In this document: positions 28,875 to 38,255 of the stretch, piece by piece
Layout of the letters: each line of letters opens with the position of its first letter
How positions within the stretch are numbered: the first letter of the stretch is position 1
Source of the DNA: Microbacterium sp. SLBN-146
GTDB taxonomy: Bacteria; Actinomycetota; Actinomycetes; Actinomycetales; Microbacteriaceae
Direction of reading: 5' to 3'
Assembly: GCF_006715145.1 (NCBI RefSeq)
Contig: NZ_VFMR01000001.1
Coordinates: 1,178,001-1,242,000 of the forward strand
Length of the DNA stretch: 64,000 nucleotides
Notes under the pieces: model-generated
Told to the model about the DNA's origin: nothing
The model's database searches: none
The model's input: only the letters and a program-made list of their open reading frames with translations
Program-made: the position numbers and the translations under genes

Positions 28875-29801
28875 TCAGGCGCGCACGCCCCCGAGCCATT
28901 CCGGACCCGGGCGTTCGCGCCACCGTCGACGGCTCACGAGGTCGCGCAGCGCTGCTCTGCTCGTCGCTTTGCCGAGCATCGCCCGTGACGCCTCGCGACC
29001 CACGGTCGCGAGCCAGAAGGCGGATGCCGCGACGGGGCCGCGGCGCCGGGCGAAAAGGCGGACGCGGTTCATCACGAGCAGTGACCACTGGCGCGGCGAC
29101 CCTGCAGAGCCGCCCTCGAGGTGGACGGCGACGGCCGCCGGCTGGTACAGGGTGAGGAAGCCGTTGTCGCGTGCCCGCAGGTCGTACTCCGTCTCCTCGG
29201 AGTACAGGAAGTACGACTCGTCCCAATCGCCGCACGCCCGCGCGCACGCGCGGCCGATGAGCTGCGTTGACCCCTCGGCCCAATCCGTGGGTCGCGCGGA
29301 GTCGTAGAGCGCCGGGTCGGTGACGATCTCACCGAGTGCGGGGACCCGTCCGACGCGCTCCGCCCCCGCGACGGCGTCCGCCCATGCGCGCAGCACCGTC
29401 GGCTCACGACGCATGGACCAGATCGTTTCGTTCTTGGCATCGAGAAGGCGCGGAACGACGATGCCGACGGTGTCGGAGAGGCTCGCGTAGAGCGTCGCCA
29501 TGCACCCCGCCGTGAGTCGCACATCCGCGTTCAGGATGAGGTACGCATCCTGGTCTCCCGCTCCGCGGATCGCCGCGTTGACGCCGGCCGCGTACCCGAG
29601 GTTCGCCCCGGTCTCGATGACGATCGCGCTCGGTGCGAGTCGCCGCACGGTTGCCACCGTGTCGTCCGACGAGGCGTTGTCGGCCACCACGAGCGTCCAC
29701 TCGGTGCCGTCGCCACCCGCGGCGAGCGACGCAACGAGATCCTCGATGAGATCCGCACTGTTGTATGTGACGACGCAGATGCCGATTCGGGGAGCAGTCA
29801 T
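28875..29801 (-). CDS. Family 2 glycosyltransferase (rhamnosyltransferase-like)
   Basis: 308 residues. GICVVTYNSADLIEDLVAS opens the GT-A domain. VVADNASSDDT, TGANLGYAAGVNAAI and LILNADVRL (DXD position) are typical of the RfbF/WsaF-like rhamnosyltransferase branch, and YFLYSEETEYDLR carries the acidic catalytic motif. The start is set by a strong AAGGAAGG 8 bases before ATG 29801; a longer in-frame reading overlaps the VanZ gene and is not real. It is convergent with the Wzy gene and divergent from VanZ. Confidence 0.88.
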   Translation of the reverse strand: MTAPRIGICVVTYNSADLIEDLVASLAAGGDGTEWTLVVADNASSDDTVATVRRLAPSAIVIETGANLGYAAGVNAAIRGAGDQDAYLILNADVRLTAGCMATLYASLSDTVGIVVPRLLDAKNETIWSMRREPTVLRAWADAVAGAERVGRVPALGEIVTDPALYDSARPTDWAEGSTQLIGRACARACGDWDESYFLYSEETEYDLRARDNGFLTLYQPAAVAVHLEGGSAGSPRQWSLLVMNRVRLFARRRGPVAASAFWLATVGREASRAMLGKATSRAALRDLVSRRRWRERPGPEWLGGVRA

Positions 29802-29831
29802 CGCGCACCTTCCTTGTGCCAGCATGGGGGG

Positions 29832-30263
29832 ATGCCGCCAACCGACCGCCGACGGACGTGGGTGCTCGTCGCCCTCGGCGCATACGTCCTCGCGGTCGCG
29901 CTCGTCGTCCTGACGCCGGTGTCGTACGAGGGCGTCATCCACGCGATCAGTGACCTTGCGCGCGACGGACTGGGCATCGACTGGTTCGGCTCCGGCTGGA
30001 TCGAGTTCGCCGCGAACATCGCGATGTTCGTGCCGCTGGGATTCCTGCTGACACTCCTCTTCCGCCACCACTGGTACGGCGTCGCGATCGCTCTCGCGCT
30101 GTCGGCGCTCGTCGAGATCGCCCAGATCGTGATTCCGTCCCGCCAGCCGAGCGTGCGCGACATCGTGGCGAACGTGCTCGGTGCGGCCATCGGCGCGGTG
30201 CTCGCCTGGCTGCTCGTCGTGCGCCGCGAGAAGAAGCGCGCGACGGCCGAGGTCGAGTCCTGA
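29832..30263 (+). CDS. VanZ-family membrane protein
   Basis: 143 residues with four predicted transmembrane helices and the VanZ signatures FAANIAMFVPLGFLL, SALVEIAQIVIP and RDIVANVLGAAIGA. The family includes the teicoplanin-resistance protein VanZ, but most members have unknown functions in envelope biology. It is a single plus-strand gene between two minus-strand glycan genes. The start is uncertain: ATG 29832 has a G-rich stretch abutting it, and an in-frame TTG at 29814 lies six codons upstream. Confidence 0.82.
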   Translation: MPPTDRRRTWVLVALGAYVLAVALVVLTPVSYEGVIHAISDLARDGLGIDWFGSGWIEFAANIAMFVPLGFLLTLLFRHHWYGVAIALALSALVEIAQIVIPSRQPSVRDIVANVLGAAIGAVLAWLLVVRREKKRATAEVES

Positions 30264-30267
30264 GCGC

Positions 30268-31290
30268 TCATCCGCGCACCACCGATGGCGACCACGCATG
30301 CTCGATGAAGACCTCGGGTTCGCCTTCGCCGTCGGCCGCGAGGGCCCAGACGTCGGTGTCTCCGGCGACCCCGTCTCGCGGCATCCCGTACAGGATCGTG
30401 TCGTCGTCGAGCCACGCGATCTGATCGTCGACGCTTCGCTCCTCTCCGAGGAGCATGACCTCGCCCGAGGCGAGATCCATGATGGCGGGCGTCCAGTGGA
30501 CGCTGGCTCCCGTGCCGGCCGTCGTCGCCTTGAAGGCGATCCGCGTCCCATCCGGTGACAGGGAGGGACACTCGACGCCCTCAGCGACGGCGGTGAGTGT
30601 GCGCGTCGCGGTGTCGCCTCGCACGAGATAGTGGATGCCGGACGAGGTGAGTCCCGCTGTCGCGTAGAAGGTGGTGTCGTCGAGGAACGTCACGCCCCAG
30701 AAGTTGCGGTCGACGGGTGCCGCCGGCGCCCCGTCGATGATCAAGGTCCATTCCTCGAGGTTGCCGAAGTCCTCGCCGTCGTCGCCACGGATGACGGTCT
30801 CGGTCGAGAACCCGATCGTCGCGTACGAATGCCCCGTCACGAAGGCGGTCGTCGCGATGCGCGTTCCGTCTGAGGAGATGCGCGTCCGGCTCGGGATACC
30901 GGGGAGGGGCCACTCCTCGATCGCCTGCCCGTCATTCGCGTACAGGGTCGCGTGATAGCTCGGTGCGATGCCTCGCTCGGTCTTCAGACACATGAACTCC
31001 GCGGGAGTCGCGTCGACTCGATCGCACACATGCTCCGTCACGGCACGAGCGCCGGCGGGGTCGGAGAGCGGGACGCTCGCGACATGCCCGTAGCCCTGCC
31101 CTGATGCCGTGTTGCGGAAGACGACGCGATCGCCCTCGGCCCAATCCGCTGGTACGGCGGTTTCCACGTCGCTGGGGGCGCTCTGCCGAGCTTGGTACTG
31201 CTGCCACGCCACGACGCCCCCGGCCGCGACGCCGCCGAGCGCGAGGATCGAGATGATCGCGATGAGCAGCCATTTCGCGCGGTAGGTCAC
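30268..31290 (-). CDS. Membrane-anchored TolB-like beta-propeller protein
   Basis: 340 residues. An N-terminal anchor helix (residues about 7-27, WLLIAIISILALGG) is followed by an extracytoplasmic domain. Repeats of the TolB/PD40 kind are visible, for example ISSDGTRIATTAF and LSPDGTRIAFKAT, plus blade-like stretches DTTFYATAGL and DDTILYGMPRDG. Family knowledge suggests a binding scaffold rather than an enzyme. The GTG start overlaps the stop of the MFS gene (GTGA). It ends the long minus-strand operon from 36194. Function unknown; partnership with the MFS protein is inferred from coupling. Confidence 0.75.
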   Translation of the reverse strand: MTYRAKWLLIAIISILALGGVAAGGVVAWQQYQARQSAPSDVETAVPADWAEGDRVVFRNTASGQGYGHVASVPLSDPAGARAVTEHVCDRVDATPAEFMCLKTERGIAPSYHATLYANDGQAIEEWPLPGIPSRTRISSDGTRIATTAFVTGHSYATIGFSTETVIRGDDGEDFGNLEEWTLIIDGAPAAPVDRNFWGVTFLDDTTFYATAGLTSSGIHYLVRGDTATRTLTAVAEGVECPSLSPDGTRIAFKATTAGTGASVHWTPAIMDLASGEVMLLGEERSVDDQIAWLDDDTILYGMPRDGVAGDTDVWALAADGEGEPEVFIEHAWSPSVVRG

Positions 31291-32597
31291 GGAGCACCCC
31301 GATCGGCGATGAAGGGTCGCAGAAGGATCGCGACAGCGGGGATGGCGACCAGAAGAACGCCCGCCACGATGAGGACCGAGGCCTCGCGCCCGACGGCGAA
31401 CCACAGGAACCCGAAGCCGACGGCCGAGAAGAAGCGGGAGATCGCGACAACCGTCTGAGCCGCTCCGATCCCGGTGGCATGCGTCTCGGGCGTCGTGAGC
31501 TGCGCTGCGAGAGCAGAGAGCACGCCGTCGGTCGCGGCGTAGAAAGCCCCCAGGAACACGAGGCACAGGATCGTCGCGGCGATGTCCGCGATCGGCAGCG
31601 CCGCGACAACGTACGCGGCGAGGAGCCCGACGTGCCCCCAGACGAAGACGCGTGCGCGACCGATGCGGTCGGCGAGGCGTCCGAGCGGGATGGCGAGCGC
31701 GAGGAACGCGACGTTCGTTCCGACGTAGAGGAGCGGGAACCACTGCGCGGCGAAGTCACTGCGGGCTTGCAGCACGAGATAGACGAAGCCATCGCCGATC
31801 GTGAGGAGTCCGAGGATCCCGGCGGCCGCGAGGACGCGCCGCATCGGCCCCTTCGTGACGACTCCCCAATCGAAGCGGCGTTTCGGCGCGGCGTCCGTCT
31901 CGTCCTTCTTCGCCTGTGCGCGCGCCCGCACATTGGGGACGACGAAGGCGAGGATCGCCACCCCGATCGTGGCGAAGGCGAGCGACATCGCGAAGACCGT
32001 CTGGTACCCGTCGGGAATCGCGAGCAGGATGAGGAAGGCGAACAGGGGACCGATCGCGGCGCCGATGTTGTCGAGCGTCCGATGGACCCCGAAGGATGTT
32101 CCGAGGTTGTCCGGGCGCGACGCCAGGGTGATGAGTGAATCTCGCGGTGCCGTCCGGATCCCCTTGCCGATGCGGTCCGCCGTGATGACGGCGATGAGCG
32201 CACCGAACCCGGTCCAGAACAGCAGCCCGACGCGCGCGATCGCCGCGAGTCCGTACCCGACGAAGGCGACCCACTTCGGCTGATCCACGCGGTCCGACGT
32301 GTATCCGGCACCGATGCGGACGAGCGCGCTGACACCCTGGTAGATGCCGTCGAGGAATCCGAAAGCGATCGTCGACAGTCCGAGGAACCCGGTGATGTAG
32401 AGGGGCAGGATCGCCGACACGGATTCCGACGAGATGTCGGTGAGCATCGAGACGACGCCGAGCGTGATGACGGTCGAGGACACCGTCCGGATGCCGCGTG
32501 GAGCGCGTCGACCGTCGGTTCGTGCGCCGACGACTCCGTCGCCGGCACCGTCGCCGTCGTCCTCTGGCTTCGGCTTGTTCGAGAAGGAGATGTACAC
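31287..32597 (-). CDS. Major facilitator superfamily transporter
   Basis: 436 residues with 12 predicted transmembrane helices. The motif-A-like loop between helices 2 and 3 (GAGYTSDRVDQPKW) and the repeat in the second half (GRLADRIGRARV) are typical MFS features, as is the RIGKGIRTAPRDSLI stretch found in a widespread actinobacterial MFS group. GTG 32597 is chosen because CGGAG lies 8-9 bases upstream and the N-terminus (YISFSNKPKPEDD) is short and cytoplasmic. A longer frame to 32711 would overlap the upstream gene. Cargo unknown; the context suggests export of, or resistance to, a small molecule or sugar. Confidence 0.85.
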   Translation of the reverse strand: MYISFSNKPKPEDDGDGAGDGVVGARTDGRRAPRGIRTVSSTVITLGVVSMLTDISSESVSAILPLYITGFLGLSTIAFGFLDGIYQGVSALVRIGAGYTSDRVDQPKWVAFVGYGLAAIARVGLLFWTGFGALIAVITADRIGKGIRTAPRDSLITLASRPDNLGTSFGVHRTLDNIGAAIGPLFAFLILLAIPDGYQTVFAMSLAFATIGVAILAFVVPNVRARAQAKKDETDAAPKRRFDWGVVTKGPMRRVLAAAGILGLLTIGDGFVYLVLQARSDFAAQWFPLLYVGTNVAFLALAIPLGRLADRIGRARVFVWGHVGLLAAYVVAALPIADIAATILCLVFLGAFYAATDGVLSALAAQLTTPETHATGIGAAQTVVAISRFFSAVGFGFLWFAVGREASVLIVAGVLLVAIPAVAILLRPFIADRGAP

Positions 32598-32601
32598 GAA
32601 T

Positions 32602-33240
32602 TCACTCCGTCCGGAGCACGCCGTGGACCATGTAGACGGTGCCCGTACCCGATGCCGGGGTGAAAGCGAGCGAGACGGCGGTGAACGCGTTCGCCGAGGA
32701 CACGATGGCATCGTCGCCGGCGGGCGAGTCGATCAAGCCGAGGCGGCCCCACAGGTCGCGGAAGTGTGCTTCGACATCGTCCTGTGCCGCATCCGTCCGC
32801 GCGACGAGGTCGACCTGCATCGTCGTGCCCTCCGTCGCGATGCTGCTGCTGAGCACTTCGGAGCCGGGGGCGGGGGCCATCACGTCGGCCGGGAAGCCGG
32901 CGACGAGCTCTCCCTCTGCAGAGGCGGACGCGGGGAGCGGGGCTGTGACCAGCGGCGATGCCGTGGGGATCGGGGGAATCCGATCGGATGTCGCGTCCGG
33001 AGCGGGCGACTGCACTTCGCTCCCGTCGGCGGGGCTTGCACCGGGGTTCGGACCCGACGTCGCGGTCGACGTCGGATCCGAAGAGGCCTCCGGGCTCGAT
33101 CCCGATGACACGAGTAGTGAGATGACGATCGCCACTCCCACGATGATCGCGGCGCCCACCGCCAAGATCGCGATGAGCATTCCTCGCGTCAGGCCCGACC
33201 GTCGGGCCGCGTCCGTCGGTGTCACCTCAGGCTCCGTCAT
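32602..33240 (-). CDS. Single-pass membrane protein with Ser/Pro-rich linker (unknown)
   Basis: 212 residues. A cytoplasmic N-terminus (about 20 residues) precedes a transmembrane helix at about 21-44 (MLIAILAVGAAIIVGVAIVI). A Ser/Pro/Thr/Gly-rich linker (about 45-105) leads to a compact C-terminal domain of about 100 residues with alternating beta pattern (MQVDLVARTDAAQDDVEAHF, AVSLAFTPASGTGTVYMVHG). No family recognised. It sits between the deacetylase and MFS genes in the same operon, with 4 bp to the MFS start. Confidence 0.75.
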   Translation of the reverse strand: MTEPEVTPTDAARRSGLTRGMLIAILAVGAAIIVGVAIVISLLVSSGSSPEASSDPTSTATSGPNPGASPADGSEVQSPAPDATSDRIPPIPTASPLVTAPLPASASAEGELVAGFPADVMAPAPGSEVLSSSIATEGTTMQVDLVARTDAAQDDVEAHFRDLWGRLGLIDSPAGDDAIVSSANAFTAVSLAFTPASGTGTVYMVHGVLRTE

Positions 33241-33283
33241 GATCCACTTCCCTGTTCCCGCTCCCGCGCCGCGCAGCGGCCGA

Positions 33284-33937
33284 TCAGCGCAGCCTCTTCA
33301 CGAGGCTCTTCGCGTAGTTGACGGCCGACTCAGCCCGTCCGCCTCCGGCGACGATTCGTGCGATCGAATCCGGCGTATCGGTGGCCGTCACGCTGTAGCG
33401 GGCTTGCAGCCACGACGTCCGTCGTGACGGATGGCGGTCGCTCGTGTAGACGTGCGCATAGCCGCGGTCCCGGAGGGCGGCGAGTGTCCGTCTGTCATAC
33501 CGTCCGAGGGGCAGCGCCGCCGTTGTCACGGCCGCCCCGCTGGCGTCCTCGAGCGCCCGTCGCGCCTCGACGAACTCTCGCGTCTCCTCCGCCGGAGACA
33601 GACCCCGCCAGGGAATGTGGCCCCAGCCGTGGTTTCCGATGAGCATGCCGTGACGTCGCAGCGACTCGAGATCGTCCGCAGAGAGGCTCGCGTCATCGTC
33701 GAGGCGTCCGGCGAGCGCGAAGAACGTCGCGTCGAGCCCTCGTTCGTCGAGGGCGGGGAGGGCGACATCCGCGTCGGAGCGGTTCCCGTCGTCGAAGCTG
33801 ATCTCCACGTCGGCATGCGCGGCGATCACGTCGAGAACGTGGCGGAAGACCGACTCGGCCATCCAGTACTTCGCCTCGCCCGGTTCTCGCTCGGTGCGGC
33901 ATACCCCGATTCCGTGAAAGCAGATGTGGACCGTCAT
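33284..33937 (-). CDS. Polysaccharide deacetylase (NodB homology)
   Basis: 217 residues. Carbohydrate esterase family 4 core: EISFDDGNRSD carries the first catalytic/metal aspartates, NHGWGHIPW the His-x3-His metal motif, and ALPLGRYDRRTL the downstream PxG motif region. No signal peptide is visible in the chosen reading, so it is predicted cytoplasmic or non-classically placed. Family members remove N-acetyl groups from amino sugars. ATG 33937 overlaps the preceding stop (ATGA). It could deacetylate a GlcNAc-type residue in the repeat unit. Confidence 0.85.
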   Translation of the reverse strand: MTVHICFHGIGVCRTEREPGEAKYWMAESVFRHVLDVIAAHADVEISFDDGNRSDADVALPALDERGLDATFFALAGRLDDDASLSADDLESLRRHGMLIGNHGWGHIPWRGLSPAEETREFVEARRALEDASGAAVTTAALPLGRYDRRTLAALRDRGYAHVYTSDRHPSRRTSWLQARYSVTATDTPDSIARIVAGGGRAESAVNYAKSLVKRLR

Positions 33938-34827
33938 GAGCGCGCCCCCGATTCGCGTGCGTTCGTCGTGCGGGTCGTCTCGTCGCGTCCCCATGCATCG
34001 GCGGACGGGCGGGTGCGGCGAGCCAACGCCCCCGCGAGCGCGGTGAGGGCGACGTACGGCACGGCGGCGAAGACGAGCCAGGGGTTCGGGAGCACGACGT
34101 CGCGCAGCCACGACCATCGGTCGGAACGTCGGACGGCGACGTTCAGTTCGCCGGCGGTCGCCGCCTCGCGCATCTCGGCGTTGCCGCGGCGCACGCGGAC
34201 CAGGCGATTGAGCAGTGCGCGGGTGGTCCGAGGTGCTTCGACCGTCACGACGACGTCGGTTGCTTCCGCACGCTCGGCAGGGGTGAACTGCGAATCCAGG
34301 AAGAGGTCATCGGCGACCATGGCGGGAAACTGCGCGAAGCGGGCTCGTCCGGACTGCGATACCGCGATCATCCCGCGACCGAACAACCCCGTGCGGAAGA
34401 CGGGGAGGCGCTCGTTGATCGCCGAGTACGCCTTGACGAGGACGGGGCTCCCGGCTGTCGCCAGTCGGCGACGAGGAACGGCGGCGAGGGCTCCCGACTC
34501 GAGAAGGCCGACGAGCGAGGAGACCGATCCTCGGGGGACGCGGATGTCGGCATCGAGGTAGATCCGCGGGAAGGTCGTGGCGACGGCGTCCGCCGCATTG
34601 AGCGCTGCGGCCTTCCCCGGCTCCGCGCGGTCGATCGTCGTGACCCCGCGCTGCTGGGCTACCTCGACCGTCCGGTCACGGCACGCGTTGGCGCTCACGA
34701 TGATGTTCTCGGCCGCGACGCCCTCGGAGAGGAGCGCGTCGAGACACGCGCCGATGACGCTCTCCTCGTTGTACGCGGCGATGACGACGCTGACATCGAC
34801 GATGTCCGGCCGAGACGAGGTCGTCAT
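33934..34827 (-). CDS. Family 2 glycosyltransferase
   Basis: 297 residues. VSVVIAAYNEESVIGACLDA begins the GT-A domain, IIVSANACRDRT is the nucleotide-binding motif, and RIYLDADIRV holds the DXD. MVADDLFLDSQFT is the acidic acceptor motif. A hydrophobic stretch near the C-terminus (WLVFAAVPYVALTALAGAL) suggests membrane association. Coupled by four-base overlaps to the genes on both sides. Specificity unknown. Confidence 0.86.
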   Translation of the reverse strand: MTTSSRPDIVDVSVVIAAYNEESVIGACLDALLSEGVAAENIIVSANACRDRTVEVAQQRGVTTIDRAEPGKAAALNAADAVATTFPRIYLDADIRVPRGSVSSLVGLLESGALAAVPRRRLATAGSPVLVKAYSAINERLPVFRTGLFGRGMIAVSQSGRARFAQFPAMVADDLFLDSQFTPAERAEATDVVVTVEAPRTTRALLNRLVRVRRGNAEMREAATAGELNVAVRRSDRWSWLRDVVLPNPWLVFAAVPYVALTALAGALARRTRPSADAWGRDETTRTTNARESGARS

Positions 34828-36194
34828 GAATGCTGCTCCGGCTCGGAACTGCGCGTGAGGAGGTAGGCATCGAGCGCGGCCTCGTCAGCGAGGTCGACGT
34901 AGCGACGGCCCTGCGCGTCGGTCGCGGAGGGTGTCGCGTCGTCGAGAACGGCCGGACCCGGACGGTGGAACCCCGTCACCGCGTCGAAGACGCCCACGTA
35001 GGCCTCGGCCTGCGGCCTCCAGTCGAGCACGTCGCTCACCCGCGCCCGACCGGCTTTGGCAAGTGCAAGACGTTCGGCCGGGTCATCGATGAGGCGTTCG
35101 ACGAGGTCCGCGAATGCGCCGACGTCTCCTGACGGGGCGTAGACGACCGTGTCGGCGCCGGAGACTCGTGTCTCGGCAAGGTCGAAGGACACGGCGGGGA
35201 GTGCATACGACATGTACTCCATCGTCTTGTTCATCGTCGAGACGTCGTTCAGCGGGGTTTTGAGGTCGGGGCACAACCCGATGTCGGCGCTGCTCAAGTG
35301 CTCAGCGAGGGCGACCCGATCGACGCGGCCCGTGAAGCGGACGTGTCCGTTCAGGCCGAGTTCCGTGGTCTGCTTCTTGAGGTCTTCGAGGCAGTCGCCG
35401 AACCCGAGAAGGACCGCCTTGACGTTGGCTCGTCCACGTTTGTGGACGAGTTCGTCCATCACGAGCAGAACTTGGTCGATGCCGTCCTGCGGGCCCATGA
35501 TGCCGACGTACGCGAGGCGGATCTCGTCGGCGGGCCGCGGGTGCGCCGGATAGATCGGGCGCATCTTGCGTGTGTCGGGGCCGCTGCGCACGACGGTGAC
35601 ATCGTCGGGGTTCCGGCCGCCGCGCGTCACGGCCTTCGCCTTGTACGACTCATTGGTCGAGATGATGTGGTCGGCGGCACGGAACGAGCGGCGCTCGAGC
35701 CACAGCAGGGCGCGGTACTCGAGCTTGCGCAGGAGTCCGGTGGGCTCCCCGAACCGCGAGCGGAACAGCTCGGGATTGAGATCGTGGTGGTCGAAGACGA
35801 ACGAGACGCGCCGAGCGCGCCACAGCAGCGCGAGCAGCCAGTAGGTGTCCGGCGGATTGCACGCCTGCAGGACGTTGAAGCGTCCCGAACGACGCTGGAC
35901 ACGAAGGGTGAGGAGGGCTGTGCGGATCCAGCTGTAGGCGAACTCCCACGCGAAGCCGATGAGACCTCGTGCTTCCGGAGCCGGGGCGTACGTGTAGATG
36001 TCGACGCCGTCGATGCGGTGGAAGGAGGGGTCGCCCGGCCCCTTCGGACAGATCACGCTGACCCGGTAGCCGCGGGCGATGAGAGCCTGGCACTCCAGCC
36101 ATACGCGACGATCGAGCGGGACCGGCAGATTCTGCACGATGATCAGGACGTGCGGCGACGTCGGCCGTGCGGCGCGTGCGTGCTTCTTCCCCAT
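34824..36194 (-). CDS. Family 4 glycosyltransferase
   Basis: 456 residues, GT-B fold. The N-terminal domain begins HVLIIVQNLPVPLDRRVWLE, a signature of the WcaL/WsaE-like GT4 branch, and VSVICPKGPGDPSF follows. The C-terminal domain has VVRSGPDTRKM, LAYVGIMGPQDGIDQ, and GLCPDLKTPLNDVSTMNKTM, with a relaxed EX7E motif. First gene of the operon that runs to 30268. ATG 36194 is set by AGGAG five bases upstream; a further in-frame ATG at 36281 lacks support. Confidence 0.88.
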   Translation of the reverse strand: MGKKHARAARPTSPHVLIIVQNLPVPLDRRVWLECQALIARGYRVSVICPKGPGDPSFHRIDGVDIYTYAPAPEARGLIGFAWEFAYSWIRTALLTLRVQRRSGRFNVLQACNPPDTYWLLALLWRARRVSFVFDHHDLNPELFRSRFGEPTGLLRKLEYRALLWLERRSFRAADHIISTNESYKAKAVTRGGRNPDDVTVVRSGPDTRKMRPIYPAHPRPADEIRLAYVGIMGPQDGIDQVLLVMDELVHKRGRANVKAVLLGFGDCLEDLKKQTTELGLNGHVRFTGRVDRVALAEHLSSADIGLCPDLKTPLNDVSTMNKTMEYMSYALPAVSFDLAETRVSGADTVVYAPSGDVGAFADLVERLIDDPAERLALAKAGRARVSDVLDWRPQAEAYVGVFDAVTGFHRPGPAVLDDATPSATDAQGRRYVDLADEAALDAYLLTRSSEPEQHS

Positions 36195-36415
36195 GATTCT
36201 CCTGCCCCCCGCAGGCTTACCGTGATCGAGACGGCTCAGGCGATGTCTGATACTTCCCCGCGACACCCGGGAGAGATGCACTCTTCCGGCAACCCGGCAG
36301 CGTACGTCTCCGTGCGCGTTGCGTCGCTGGGGTACACGTTAGCGTGACGCCCTCGAATGGAACGACCGCGTGGCGGAGCCTTGGGAACCCCGCCACGCGG
36401 CCGCGTCTGTAGAGG

Positions 36416-37966
36416 TCAGTAGGCGCCGGCCCCGCTGGGCGCCACCATGACCTTCGCTGTGCGCCACATGATCATGAGATCGCTCATGATCGACCAGTTC
36501 TCGACGTAGCGGAGGTCGAGCCGGACGCTCTCCTCCCACGAGAGGTCGCTGCGGCCCGAAACCTGCCAGAGGCCCGTGATGCCGGGCTTGATGAAGAGGC
36601 GGCGGTACACCTTGCCGTCGTACTCGCGCACTTCGCGGGGGAGCGGTGGCCGCGGGCCTACGACGCTCATGTCGCCGCGCAGCACGTTCCAGAACTGCGG
36701 CAGCTCGTCGATCGAGTACTTGCGCAGGATCGCTCCGATGCGCGTGACGCGCGGGTCCTTCTTCATCTTGAACAGGACGCCGTTGCCCTCGTTCTGCGCC
36801 TGGAGCTTCGCGAGCTGCTCCTCGGCGTCGATGCGCATCGTGCGGAACTTGAGGATGCCGAATTCCTGACCGTCGCGCCCGATGCGGGTCTGGCGGAAGA
36901 AGACCGGGCCCCGGTCGTCGAGCTTGATGAGGAGTCCGATGATCGGCATGACGACGAGAGCGATCGGGATCATCACCAGGCCCGCGAAGACGATGTCGAC
37001 GGCGCGCTTGAGGGCGTGCTGGCCACCCTCGAACTCGGGGATCTGCACCTTGATGAGCGGAAGGCCGTCGAGCGGCTGCAGCGAGATGCGGGGCCCGGCG
37101 ACGTCGGCGATGCGGCTCGAGATGACGAGTTCGGATGCCGTGCCCTCGAGCTCCCAGCTGAGGCGCTTGATGAACTCGGGGTCGTCGTCGGGGCGGTTCG
37201 CCACGATGATCGAGTCGGCCCCGAGCGCGCGGGCGTGGACGGCGACGGAGCTCATGGGTCCGAGCACGTCGTAGGCGATGCCGTTCGCGACGATCCGTTC
37301 GCGCGAGCCGTCCGAGGGTGCCGTGCCGACGATCGTGTAGTCGAGGGATCCGCTTTCGCTCAGGGTCCGCAGCACGTACTCGATGTCGTCGCGGGTGCCC
37401 GTCACGATCGCGCGCTTCGAGTAGAGGCCGTACGCACGCTGGCGGTGGAGCCACTTGCGCCACGACCAGCGGCCGGCGAGAAGCGCGACAGTGCCGACGG
37501 GCAGCGCGATCAGGAGGTCGAAGCGCAGTTGCTGCCACTGGAAGACCAGGAACAGCACCGCGAGGAATCCGAACGTGTACGCCGAGGCGTGCGCGACCCG
37601 CTTGTATTCGCTCGTGCCCGAGCCGAGGACCTCAGAGTCGCGGGTGCGGCCCAGCGACAGCATCAGCAGCCACGTCGAGGCCGTGACGCCCGCGACCATC
37701 CAGGCCCCGGCTGAGACGTTGGTCACGAGCATCATGACGCCCACGACGGATGCCACGACGGCGGCAACGAGAACGGCATCCGTGATGCGCAGACGACGCG
37801 CGAAGCGGCGCTCCCACTGCCTGCGGCGCTCGAGCGCCGGCTCGACCCGAGGGACGAGCGTCAGGACGGGCTTCGTGTCGACCGCCCGAGGTGCCGAGAT
37901 CGGCGCCGAAGAGATCGGCGCGTCGAAGTCGATGAGCGTGCCCGCGCTCAGGTTGATCGCGCTCAC
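36416..37966 (-). CDS. Polyprenyl glycosylphosphotransferase (initiating sugar transferase)
   Basis: 516 residues. The N-terminal half has four to five transmembrane helices (about 50-175) and a Rossmann-like CoA-binding-type domain (about 190-300). The C-terminal catalytic domain (about 325-516) begins KRAVDIVFAGLVMIPIALVV, followed by FFRQTRIGRDG, FGILKFRTM, RKYSIDELPQFWNVL and MSVVGPRPPLPREV, the full bacterial sugar transferase signature. It links the first sugar-1-phosphate to undecaprenyl phosphate and starts repeat-unit synthesis. Related to WbaP/WcaJ/CpsE. ATG 37966; the upstream 289 bp are presumed promoter. Confidence 0.92.
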   Translation of the reverse strand: MSAINLSAGTLIDFDAPISSAPISAPRAVDTKPVLTLVPRVEPALERRRQWERRFARRLRITDAVLVAAVVASVVGVMMLVTNVSAGAWMVAGVTASTWLLMLSLGRTRDSEVLGSGTSEYKRVAHASAYTFGFLAVLFLVFQWQQLRFDLLIALPVGTVALLAGRWSWRKWLHRQRAYGLYSKRAIVTGTRDDIEYVLRTLSESGSLDYTIVGTAPSDGSRERIVANGIAYDVLGPMSSVAVHARALGADSIIVANRPDDDPEFIKRLSWELEGTASELVISSRIADVAGPRISLQPLDGLPLIKVQIPEFEGGQHALKRAVDIVFAGLVMIPIALVVMPIIGLLIKLDDRGPVFFRQTRIGRDGQEFGILKFRTMRIDAEEQLAKLQAQNEGNGVLFKMKKDPRVTRIGAILRKYSIDELPQFWNVLRGDMSVVGPRPPLPREVREYDGKVYRRLFIKPGITGLWQVSGRSDLSWEESVRLDLRYVENWSIMSDLMIMWRTAKVMVAPSGAGAY

Positions 37967-38255
37967 GATGCATCGCCGCCAAAGCGCGCATCGCTACGCA
38001 GGGCATCCCCAAATGCCATTGCCAAAATGTCCCCAGTGTTGTGCTGCGCACGTCTTCCCGGACGTGGCGCAATCCCCAGTGCGCAATCGTGAAGCCCCAG
38101 CTCCACTCGGCACCGCATCCCACTGCAGCGCCACGCGCATTCGTCATGCTACATCTCCGCCGCCCTGGCGGAAAGAGAAACTTCCTCCGGTTTCCGTGAA
38201 GTTCGGCTCAGGTTCTTCTGAGGCCGAGAAGGTGCCGCGTCTGGCGTGCGATTCA

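Noticed and set aside
28866..28881. Terminator between Wzy and the convergent glycosyltransferase
   Set aside because: The palindrome has a 7-bp stem with a 2-base loop and overlaps both stop codons; too weak to call.
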